The translations under genes and the position numbers were made by a program. A stretch of DNA of 64,000 nt, taken from Haliotis asinina (Eukaryota; Mollusca; Gastropoda; Lepetellida; Haliotidae). The notes beneath the pieces are model-generated. The model saw only the letters and a program-made list of their open reading frames with translations. It made no database searches and was not told the DNA's origin. The stretch is from positions 19,748,969 to 19,812,968 of the forward strand of contig NC_090288.1 of NCBI RefSeq assembly GCF_037392515.1, in the 5' to 3' direction. Positions 23,811 to 33,909 of the stretch are shown one piece after another (position 1 is the first letter of the stretch; each line of letters begins with the position of its first letter).

Positions 23811-23875
23811 CTGAAGGACAACATATTCCCCTTTCTGTTTCACTGTTAAAGAATTGTATACCAGTCTCTTTCACA
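23811..23875. repeat. 65-bp direct repeat, left side of duplicated block
   Basis: Identical over 65 bp to 24,343-24,407. It starts CTGAAGGACAACATATTCCC and ends CAGTCTCTTTCACA. The two copies bracket the second 441-bp block and so behave like a very long target duplication. Confidence 0.93.
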
Positions 23876-24312
23876 GACCCACAGAACATACACAATGCCA
23901 ATATACATGAATATGTTATGACATGAATGAAATGTTATGTTATGAAATTACACTAGTGACTATTTACTGACTTTCGTAATTTATATGCGTGGAAACGATA
24001 TTTAGAGAGTTGTGTAACAGTATATTTGCATTTAGAAGACGTAATATGCATCAATTTTCCATATGATGGATTAGTGTAGAAATATTTATCGATGAAATCT
24101 AGTCGTAATGCTGAATAGAGATTACCTGTAAGAAAGAAATTATATTTATTTTCGATGAAATTATAGCCTAATCTTTGGCATTGTGGGCATAATCTTTTGG
24201 ATTCTTCTGTATTAGTATGACATTCAGTTGCGATCATAAGTTTATGACAACGGCAGCATAATCTTTTTAACGTTTCGTGATAGGTCTTCTTAACTACTTG
24301 TTTCTATATCTA
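23872..24312. repeat. 441-bp duplicated block, copy 2 (insertion)
   Basis: Almost identical to 20,713-21,153. It is bracketed by a perfect 65-bp direct repeat and followed by a short (ATTTATCT)n run, so this copy looks like the inserted one. Its minus-strand reading frame (first ATG at 24,237, stop at 23,953) is identical in length and sequence to that of copy 1. An assembly artefact cannot be excluded from sequence alone. Confidence 0.9.
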
Positions 24313-24342
24313 ATTTATCTATTTATCTATTTATCTATTTAT
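24313..24342. repeat. (ATTTATCT)n microsatellite
   Basis: About four units of an octamer lying exactly between the end of the duplicated block and the right 65-bp direct repeat. Such a run may be filler synthesised during insertion. Confidence 0.85.
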
Positions 24343-24407
24343 CTGAAGGACAACATATTCCCCTTTCTGTTTCACTGTTAAAGAATTGTATACCAGTCTC
24401 TTTCACA
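24343..24407. repeat. 65-bp direct repeat, right side of duplicated block
   Basis: Partner of 23,811-23,875, with no mismatch that I can see. Confidence 0.93.
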
Positions 24408-25150
24408 TTAGACCTTCATTAGTCGTGTGCTGTACGGTGGTGTTGGATCATTATCTTCGTAGTTCAAGGTTAAACCTCAAGCGCGCTGTCTTGTTAGAAG
24501 GAGGTATGGAATGAAACTCCACAGCAATAACTGGGAGTTAGTTCGCAAAATATCGCTACCGTTTTGGGATACTCTATGAAGGGGGCCAGTCACTCCCCGA
24601 AGAGCCCCTTAACGTATGCCGCGGATCGTTACGTAACCAGTGTAAATATGTTGTCAATTCAGTTTAAGTCAGATATTTGTTATGAATGTCAGTATTGGTA
24701 CAATAGAGTTGTAGTAAAGTTTCAAGTCGGTATGTTATAGCTCACTTCCATTCTCGGTTCACCGCGAAGATAGACTAAATCGTGTCGATAAAATCTTCTT
24801 TCACAGATTCTTTTAATTTTTAGAAGGGAAATGTGCCTTTAGTTGAAAGGTACTTGCAAGTGAAAAACTACACGGCGGTGTTTGAGTGTTTCTAGCTCTT
24901 GCTTCAAAAACATCTTTCACATACACCTTTAACTATTTTGAGGTGAATATACTATCGGGTGAAAGGTGTTTGCAAGTAATAGTGATAGTTTCTTAATCTA
25001 CAAAAAATATGTTTCCACGATGATGATTTTGGCCGTCACATGATAACCCATAATTCATACGCATGCTCTAAACAATTTATTGGTGATCATGGTCCTACAG
25101 TTGAACACCTGACCCCATACCAGCTACGGCTAGAGGTGTCCAACTGCGGA
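24408..25150. other. No gene supported
   Basis: No long frame, tandem array or transposon end recognised before the 3' tail of the minus-strand LINE. Confidence 0.45.
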
Positions 25151-25151
25151 T

Positions 25152-27830
25152 CTTCAACTTCAACTTTAACTTCATTTATTCTCCAAAGACCACCAATGGT
25201 GGTATGAGAGTACATGGTACACATATCAATCTTTACAGACAGTCGAAATGGCGGCAGAGTATGACAATACATTATAACAAATCAGTTGATGATATGACAT
25301 GACCGTTACCTAACAGTTGTTATAGCAGAAGAGATAACATTCACAAACTTTGCTAAGTTTTTTTGTACAGTAAAATCTAAACAAGTAAACAAAATTTTAT
25401 ACGATACAATGTTTGAGTGTTTCAATAATTTGGTTGGTATTAATTTTTTCCTAGATTCGTTAAAGGCAGGACAGCGAAAAATATAGTGAATCTCATCAAT
25501 TGCTGGGGAGTCACATAATTTACAGGTTCTATTTTCTCTTGGCATATTATTCCAGCTCCCGGTTTCAATTGGTAGCCAGTGATTGGACGTTCTGAATTTT
25601 AATAATGGAAAATAAATATATTTGGGCAATAATAGAAAGGCTTCAAATGAGGGTAGAGTTTCAATATATTTATAATATTGTCCCTTAGAGCTCATTTCTA
25701 TTTTATTCCTCCTTTCTTGAAAAAAAAGATCTCTTAAACTGCATTCTACCATATTCAACAACCATGTTCGACTAAAATTACTCGGGAACATATACACATT
25801 GCTAAGTCCGCATGAGCTTAAGATATTTTCAACACGTTTAAGCCAAGGATGGGAATGATTAGTTACTACACTATCTAGTGACATGAGATTATAGATTACC
25901 TGCGATAATTTGGATTGGGACATGGTCGTGGTAAGTTTGTGCCAATAACTAATAATTCTTTTAGATACATGGATACTGATAGGATATCTTCCGAATTCAC
26001 CATATAAGAAGTAATTTGGTGTAGACATTCTGAGACCCGGGGCCAGTTTAAAATTTTTTATATGTACGGTTTCAAGTATATCAATTTTACCACGGCCCCA
26101 CAATTCAGAGCCATACAACATGATAGGTAAAATCATTATATCAAACGCTTTAAGTACACAGTCTAGTGGTAAGTCATTATTTCTTGCCATTTCAACAACA
26201 AAAACATACATTTTTTCGCCTGTGTAGCTAGTACATTAATACCGAAGGAAACCTTTCTATTTTTGTGAAAATTAAACCCCAGGTAGTTATAATTATCTAC
26301 TATTTCAATTTCATTTGTGCCATAATGACACGATAGCTTATTTACTCTACAGTTCCCACTTCCTAAAATAACATCTTTAGTTTTATCACTATTTACAGTC
26401 AGTCTCCACATCTGACAATCCCCATGAAACTGGTCCAGGGACCTTTGCAGGGATGCTGCTGAGGTAGCAAATCGCACGGTGTCGTCTGCATATAAAAGTA
26501 CCAGATGCTGTATGTAGATTACATTCATATCATAGTTATCAATGGATATATCAACGCCATTACAATCAAATGTTTTTAACCATAATTCTAAATCATTTAT
26601 GAAAATAGAGAACAATAAAGGAGAGAGATTTTCTCCCTGTCCAACCCCCGAGAAACTTGGAAAAGATGCCGATTTTTCATAGTTAAACTCTATACTTGAT
26701 TTGATGTTAGAGTACATATTTTGAACTAATGTAAAAAACTTTCCCTGAAAAACATAAGATAACATTTTTGACCAAAGACTCTCCAAACTCTACAAGCATT
26801 ATCGAATGCTTTAGAAAAGTCAATGAAAGCACAGTACAGCTTGTACTTATTATGTTTTAGGAATTCAATGACTGAGTTTAGAACAAACATATTGTCGATT
26901 GAACCGGCTTGACAAGGTGATAATAAAGAATTGATATCTAAGAATCTGGATAATCTACAGTTAAGTATGCTAGTAAAAAGTTTTCCAAGACAACATAAGA
27001 TTGTAATAGGTCTATATGAACTTGGGTCATGTGAGTCAGCTTTACCTTTGTAGATGGGTTTGATGACTCCAATTAACCATGATTCTGGAACTTCTCCTGT
27101 GTTCAATACAACATTAAAAAGATTTTCTAGGAATGGGAGAAATAAGTCTATGGAGTCAATCATGTAATCATTTTCTATAAGATCTTCACCTGATGCTTTG
27201 TTTGTTTTTAGCTGTGATACTACATCGGAGATTTCCTTCTGTGTTATGGCAGCGTTAAGAGTTCAGCAGTCTATGTGTACACCCGTATCAGTAATATGTT
27301 CAGAGACTGTATCATTACACCCTTGTGCGTTAATGTTCTTAAAGTATTCATATAACTCCTTGATACTAGGGGAAGCATCATTATGAGTCGTTTTCCGTTT
27401 ATGCAGTAATTTCCAGTATTCCCTTGGGTTCTTCTTCTGTTTATTTCGAATTTCGGTGACTAGATTACACTCATATCTATTCATATGTTTGTTCATACAT
27501 TTTTATACTCCTTAGCTGCATGGCGGTAGTAGATATGATTTGTATCATTCCTATGTTTTCGATATTTCTTTCTAGCTTTATAGTAGTGTCTACGTTTCTG
27601 AATACATTCTTTTCCAAACCAGGGTTTGTTACATTTACTGTTCTTATAATTACAAATTCTCAGCACAAAGAAGTCAAGACTACTACCTAAAGGCCGTGCG
27701 AGCTTGTCACCAGAGAAGAAAAGAAGTCGTTCACAACTCCAGGTATATTTTGGAAATGAACGAAAAAACCAAACAATGTAAATAAAATTTGAATAATTTT
27801 GTGAAAGAAATCCGTTTATAATCAATTAAT
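25152..27830 (-). pseudogene. Decayed 5'-truncated LINE (same broad type as the one at 4,715)
   Basis: Read on the minus strand, the pieces from 5' to 3' are these. 27,825-27,263 is the region between endonuclease and RT, with NKPWFGKECIQKRRHYY. 27,163-26,726 holds early RT motifs (VIKPIYKGKADSHDPSSYRP, then CAFIDFSKAFD). 26,786-26,163 holds GVGQGENLSPLLFSIF and catalytic YADD. 26,211-25,306 is the C-terminal region with NHWLPIETGSW and CKLCDSPAIDEIHYIFRC. At least four frameshifts separate these frames. The endonuclease is absent. The 3' end shows AATAAA and then a (GAAGTT)n tail at 25,152-25,170, comparable to the (CTT)n tail of the other LINE. It is an old, dead copy. Confidence 0.9.
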
Positions 27831-28120
27831 TATGATGTTCTAAAATATTAATTAATGGATTTTTTCGGAGGCACTAATGAAGGACATCCATAAGGAAAAA
27901 GAAATAACTGAGGGTTCTGAAGAGCCAGCTACAAATGTTGATAATGAAGGCATATCTATTTAAAGTGTATAAATGCCACATGTTTAACATTTTATAAACA
28001 CCATAAAATCAAGTACAAATTTCTTTTCAATAAATGTTGCATTAAATAAATATTTCAAACACATGTATTGAAAAGAAATTATGTGGTGGATAATTGCATT
28101 GAACATGGATTAACACTTAC

Positions 28121-28672
28121 CCACCAGTACATTCACAAAGTGCTAGTTTGATCACTCCTTTTGATTTTTCCAGGAGGAACCAGCGTATGTTGGCTTTCCA
28201 AGAAATCCTTCTGTGTTGGTTTCACCTTTAACTTGAATGCACAAAGATTACTAGCATCACTAATGTCACAATATTGGAAGTCTATCACCTGGCCGTCATA
28301 AAACAAACGATAGTCCTCCAAAGATTTGAAAGTCTTCAATTTCCTCCTAGCATATTCAGATCTGTGAAATAACAGGTAGTTGAAAATAACATACAAGTCA
28401 AAGTCTGAGATGAAGGTGAAGTTCGACGCATAAAACTTTAAGTAAGAGCAAATGGATCATGAAAATCACAAGTCCATTTGCCACTACTTTTGTAACGCTT
28501 CTGGCCGACAGTCATCTTGAAAATCGGGTTCACACTCCAAATCATGATTGACATCTGCATTGGCTAAAGCTATGAGAACGTCTTTACTGTGACCCGTAGT
28601 TGTTATTCCGTACTTCTTCAAATACTTCTTGAGTTCTGTGACATTTAATTTCTCCACAGGAATTAATCCCAA
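28121..28672 (-). pseudogene. SAP-domain / SWIM-type gene fragment (two exons, one frameshift)
   Basis: The exon at 28,672-28,488 encodes a SAP-like helix pair (VEKLNVTELKKYLKKYGITT, then HSKDVLIALANADV). A weak donor (GTAGTG) joins it in phase to the exon at 28,361-28,121 (SEYARRKLKTFKSLEDYRLF, then SNLCAFKLKVKPTQK). Near 28,185 the frame must shift by one base. The other frame then reads RWFLLEKSKGVIKLALCECT and ends at a good GTAAGT donor. A C-x-C after 'KGVIKLA' fits the first half of a SWIM zinc finger, whose C-x-H half would lie in a later exon that I do not find. These genes often carry a YqaJ-type nuclease domain further on. The start is uncertain, since the first in-frame start is TTG. 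Either a pseudogene or a sequence error. Confidence 0.55.
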
Positions 28673-28689
28673 CTTGTAAACTGTTTATA

Positions 28690-29690
28690 ACATGACAACA
28701 GGAGATGTGCCGGCTACTGGCGTTACAATCTTAATGCTCGGCCGAATTATGCAGCCTCAGAGAAATATTTTATACACTAAAGGGACAAAATATATATACA
28801 AAAACTATTTAGAGCAAGTATTTCACTGACCGAACTCTGTAACTGTGATTAAATGTTACAACAAACGTGATCGGTAACTGCAGCGATCCTTGACGGATGC
28901 CATTTTGTCCCAAATGGTGACATGGTCACGTGATCGCGTCGTTTAGTCATGTTACCATCGACTTAACCAGCCTTTCACAGTAAGTGTACTATACCACATT
29001 TTACGCCTCTACACAAGTGTTAGAAGATCACACGTAGCCATTACTTGCACAAATATTGCAGTTTCACAGGAACAGTTTAATAAACAGCGATTTAATTCAA
29101 CTGATTAAAACTGATAATATTAATGAACATGATTTGTACATTTTATGAAGTGTATAGGCACACGTTTTTGAAGGATTTGTCTAGTTCATTGCATTGGTTT
29201 GTGTCGTTTTTATAGACAAAACAATTATGAAAATTGATTGATCAGGTGTGAGTTTGTCAAAAACGAATAAAGTCCAATTCAAATTCGATTGAAACATATT
29301 TTGATGGCAAATATCTAACTCAAACAGTATTTCACAAATTTGTTAAAAATATATAACCAGATTCTTATAGTTCCGTACTAATAAAGCGATCTCTTGGTAC
29401 CTTTCATTGCATACTTATGAACTAAAATAATAACACAATCATCAGTTGGTATCCTAAATGAATATTCTCAAACCTTACGAAAATGTGGGCCTGAAAAAAA
29501 ACTCGGCTCCAGGTTTGTTGTTAAAGAACAGCTTGTCACCTATATAAACCTAACTGGCACATGCAGTTGACAATATTTTTCACAAAGTGTTACAAAATCA
29601 AAATGAAGTTTAAACAACTTTTCAAAACATTGTATCCTCTTCAAAACAAAGTAGGGGAAAATGAACTTTCAATTTGGATAGGAAGAGTAA
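28690..29690. other. No gene supported
   Basis: AT-rich. No repeat or frame that I can classify. Confidence 0.45.
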
Positions 29691-29693
29691 ACG

Positions 29694-29948
29694 TTAACGT
29701 TTCAAGGACAGACATCTTATGAACGCACTGCCATTTCCCTCTATTACCACTCCTAAGCACAACGCATGATGTGCACGAGCACAACGTAGTAGCCCCATAC
29801 ACGTGCGTGGGGTCCCATTCTTGATTTTGACGGGTTTTTTTTCAAGAAGGCCGAGAAAACACTTAGAACATAAATTGTGACACTCATCTTGCATCACACA
29901 TTGGTTAGTGTTTGTTTCTAGTCGTTTGTTATAAAATGAAAACCGTGT
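29694..29948 (-). pseudogene. Cysteine-rich ORF, possibly a Fanzor/TnpB-type zinc-ribbon remnant
   Basis: The minus-strand frame reads YNKRLETNTNQCVMQDE, then CHNLCSKCFLGLLEKKP, then NGTPRTCMGLLRCARAHHAL and IEGNGSAFIRCLSLKR before a TAA. The layout D/E-x-LCSKC, a spacer, GLLRC and then a short C-terminal tail resembles the zinc ribbon at the end of Fanzor proteins. However, the usual C-x2-C second knuckle and the RD-x-NA motif are not intact, and I find no RuvC blocks upstream. This is a weak resemblance. It may be an unrelated exon or chance. The first ATG is at 29,894. Confidence 0.25.
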
Positions 29949-29959
29949 ACATGCAAATT

Positions 29960-31005
29960 ACATGCCACACACCAGTCATCTTTCCAAAGTGACTACATTC
30001 CAAATAACTATGGTTGTAAGGAAGTGGTGATGCACTCTCAAACCATTCAATACAATGTACAATTACGATAGGGTCTGATAACGAGACATTTTGAGCCATT
30101 ATCAAGTCAGTGTTAGGCGAAGTCATAAGTAGCTCAGCTGTTGATATTCAATCAGCTACGACTCTTTTGAACTTGAGTTCATATTTCTGGTTGTATTGGC
30201 AACGGTAGATTTCCGATCTTCACCTCGAAAAAATGGCCTAATATGTACAACAACGTTGACGTCACAACCGACGACCGATTTCTTACAAAGGGTGGCTTCG
30301 CAGACAAGGGTACACAGGGTTTTGCGAGGAATCTTACCTTGATTCAGGGATCGTGTGAACATAAATATGATGTGTAAGTAATCAGAATGATCCCGACTAT
30401 CTGTGTTACTGTTATATGTTTTCATCGTTTTCTCTCAAGTAAGAGAAGAAGCCAGAAATGCTGATAGTTACCGTTGTTCTGCGTGATTTTGCTTCTGTTC
30501 TGGCGTCACGCTGCACAGACATTTCGACAATAACTTATGAAGTATCAGATCTTTGCATTGTATCTAATTTTAATTTCCTCTTTGCTGCCATGATACTCAT
30601 TCCATGCTTAACGCTATTAAACCATTCAAAGCAATGAATAGCCGGTTGGATGTCGGATTTTTTCCAAAAGATTGTATTTATTTTTCGTTCACGAAATATT
30701 TTATCGTTATCCGATCGAAAACTCACTACACCAGGATATTTTCAACCATCCCAACCATCTATGTACTAGTAGTGTTTACGACCTCCTAGAGCATTGACGA
30801 CAGATCAATCGGTGTCCTAAATTTTGAGCTGTTTACGACACAATGTAAATGTACGAGGTCTTTGCGAAATGGTGTAAAACAAATATAAGAGGTTGTCTAT
30901 GACCTGCTTTACTAAGTCAGAACGGTAAGAGGGTTTTGTGAAACGGGCTCCTGTTCACCATACCATACCACACCATACAATAGTTGGGCAAAAATATATC
31001 AACAT
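29960..31005. other. Unassigned stretch
   Basis: Several short minus-strand frames exist. Two of them (29,929-30,126 and 30,535-30,726) share an HC-x-EWF-like phrase, so part of the region may be an old duplicated repeat. No family recognised. Confidence 0.35.
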
Positions 31006-31009
31006 CCGT

Positions 31010-31272
31010 GTCCCTAGAATGGGGGTCTACCTTCTGTAATTTGAGATCTATAACCTGTTTTAAATTGTATTGTCCAAATAGTTCTATTAGTTTTAACTTT
31101 CCACGCTAGTTTTAATTCTACTGTCCATGGTCGACAGGTTTTAATAAAATACATATCATAACTTGTTCCATTGTAATATGGCCTATGTTCCCGTCACGAT
31201 ATGGCTGAAATATTGCCGATGTGCCGTTAAATATGAATTCACTCACTCACTCACTCACTCACTCACACACTC
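31010..31272 (+). mobile_element. 5'-truncated 3' end of the RNase H LINE family
   Basis: It matches the 3' UTR of the LINE copies at 42,840-43,050 and 50,690-50,913: a TGTATTGTCC phrase, ACTAGTTTTA-like words, then CACGATATGGCTGAAATATT, GCCGATGTGCCG and an ACTC tail of about 40 bp. Only about 260 bp remain, as is usual for a strongly 5'-truncated insertion. Confidence 0.85.
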
Positions 31273-31583
31273 ACTATAAACATCCGTTGAACTAGTTTCA
31301 AATATTCTCAGCTACTGCATCACGTACATCTAGTGTATATCTGCGAGCACAGCAGTCAACGGGGATGAAATATGACACGTTAACGTGTATTGACAAAAAG
31401 TAAGATTTTCCACTTCTAGTGTATGAGTGAATCTATTAGCCACTCCACTAGTAAGGTAAATTAAAAGTGAAATGTCAGGAGTGAGCTTAAAGAAAGCGTA
31501 ACGGCGCATACACAGCACGTAATAATGAGGAAATTGAATTCCTGCGAAATTGCTGGCTAAGTAAACTAAGTCTGAATGTTATT

Positions 31584-32147
31584 CGTTACACTCCACCACT
31601 GAGTCTAACTAAAACCTAGTAGAAGGTCGCGTCAGGTAACCTTTGAGCGACCTATGTGACCGTCCAAATCAATAGCGAAATGGTTAAGTAGATTTAACCA
31701 ATCAGACAACGGCTGATCGGAGGGACTTACAAAATATTCAGGTCACTGACACAGATCTCTCCGCAAACAAAAATCCCCATATATCACCATTATTTGACCT
31801 GCAGTATATACGCCTTGGGGTTTCTGTTGACATGGTTACCATTAGCTAAAATTTCCGCAAGATGGCATCCTTGAATGCTGCCCCAAACACTGTTTTCAGC
31901 GACTGTTTACTCACTGTTGTCATTCATGGTTGTAACGAGCGCCGTGTACATCACCTTGAAGGGATCGTAGGCTAAATAGCATTCGGAATCGTCCGGGTGC
32001 GAACCTTTTCGAGACACAAAGTTCTAAAGGTATGTGCAAATGTCCACTTTCGCGATTTGGTAAGTTGTGTTCTGATTGGTCAGTCTCAAAGGTTACCTGA
32101 CGCGACCTCCCATAAGGTTTTGTTAGTCTCAGTAGTGGAGTGTAACG
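31584..32147. mobile_element. 564-bp MITE-like element with long terminal inverted repeats
   Basis: The ends CGTTACACTCCACCACTGAG (left) and its near reverse complement at 32,128-32,147 begin inverted repeats of roughly 70-80 bp, which include GGTCGCGTCAGGTAACCTTT on both sides. The centre has no transposase. No target duplication is obvious. I read it as a non-autonomous DNA transposon and do not recognise the superfamily. Confidence 0.8.
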
Positions 32148-32486
32148 GAAAGTGCTGAGGCTAAGTTTACGTTGACTGTGGGTTACAATACATGGATTGT
32201 ATGCATATATGACATAAAATGGTTTAGTCCGACGTCACTGTGAGTGTTTCTTGATATTTCCACTTCATGTAAGTCTACTATTGTTATGCAAATGTTATCA
32301 TGGTCCAGAATAGTCCTAGCTCCAAAATCCATCAAAACAGGTTGTAAATTTCACACAAAATACGACGTCCATTAAGCTTATGCAATAGCTTCACGATTTT
32401 GGGATTACATAGATTGATAATCCAGTAATTGTGCACGGAGTTAAATGCTTGTATAAGCATTGATCAAACAGCTGGGATATTGCCTA

Positions 32487-32604
32487 GGGGCTCCTTTCAC
32501 GAAGCATCATTTACTAAGGTTAACCTTAACTCCCATCCTTCAACACCGCACTAATGTTACCTTAGTGACTTACGATCACCTTAGTGCTTTCTGAAAGGAG
32601 GCCC
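32487..32604. mobile_element. 118-bp foldback element with GGGCTCCTTTC ends
   Basis: It begins GGGGCTCCTTTCACGAAGC and ends GCTTTCTGAAAGGAGGCCC, so the termini are inverted repeats. A related fragment sits in SLC26 intron 2 at 18,629-18,726. Both contain CTTACGATCA. Confidence 0.75.
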
Positions 32605-32605
32605 A

Positions 32606-32717
32606 GGGCCAAGATCTTGAAAGCTCTCATAGCACTAAGATAGTTAGTTGTAAGTTGACGTTAATGTATGGTACTTACGACTATCTTAGCGCTAAGAGAA
32701 CTTCGAAATTCTTGGCC
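32606..32717. mobile_element. 112-bp foldback element adjoining the previous one
   Basis: It begins GGGCCAAGATCTTGAAAGCT and ends with the near complement CTTCGAAATTCTTGGCC. The inner arms (CACTAAGATAG and CTATCTTAGCGCTAAG) also pair. It starts one base after the preceding element ends. Confidence 0.7.
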
Positions 32718-33900
32718 TTGACTCTCATACTGCGATATGTAATTTAAGAGGTATTGCAGTTCATATTGTGACAAAGAAGCTGGAAGGTTTCTATTCAAGT
32801 GCATGCATAACATATTCATATCAGCTCTCTGTATGCGACATCTTTTTAGTTGCTGTTGGTTGCACCATACCTTCAAGCTAAATGTCCCAATTGTGTATGG
32901 CTGCACGCTTATGGTTTATAGCTAAAGAAAATGATATTGAGTCTTTATGTAGAATGTTTAATTTAAGTACTGTATTGCAACAAAATTTTGCAAACATAAT
33001 GATAAAGGTAGTAGTATAAACATGGTTTTCATGTTCAATGTTGTTTGCTTCAACAAAATGCACTTCAATGTAGTATGTAATTATTATCACTGTATGTCAG
33101 TGATCTCATGTGGCCTCAGACAACTTGACATTCTTGACTGGAATGTTATCCTACAAAAAATAATATCATAAAAAACATAATGCATGTGTGGAAAGTGGCC
33201 CGAATACTTAATACTATAATATGAGTGATATTTCACAATCATAGTTGCCTCTTAAAAGCGAGATGAATGAATGTCATCAATTCAGAGTGTGAAGTTGTTG
33301 GCATAAGTTTTGAGAACATATGTACTGGTGGGTTCCTGGTCACATAATTTGGTAGAAAAAGCTTTCTTGGTGGTGTCAATCGAATGACATGTCAAAGTAA
33401 AATGATTTCATATCAATCACAGTCTGGACAGATACGTTGCTTAAGGGGTGTGTATGTATTTGTCATCCAATACAATTCTTGCTTTCCTTCGGAATGTTGT
33501 GTAGTACCGGGCAAGGTTCCAGTTAGAAAAATAACAGCTACTGAATTGTGAGCTGACAGCAAGTGCTTTATTGAGTAGTCTACTAGTCAGTTTCCAGCTC
33601 TGTAAATATTATATGAAAATACAATTAACATACATGTGATAAATTAATTGGACCAGCCATATTACGTAATATCCTTGAATTATACATGAATAATACAGAA
33701 AGGGCACAGCAACTACAGTTAAACTGAACGAATCAACTTCCGCAGATTACTTTGTATGCCTAGGAGGCCGACACATTACTATCGACACACTTCAATATCT
33801 ATACAGTCAATATATACAATATGTGCAGCTAACTTACCACTGTGTGGCAATGAGCTGACAGTTGATTTAGTTGTCAATGTCCAATCAGGATATCCCCCAA
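32718..33900. other. No gene supported
   Basis: AT-rich stretch without a recognisable frame or repeat, ending at the Polinton relic. Confidence 0.45.
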
Positions 33901-33909
33901 ATGTTACAC

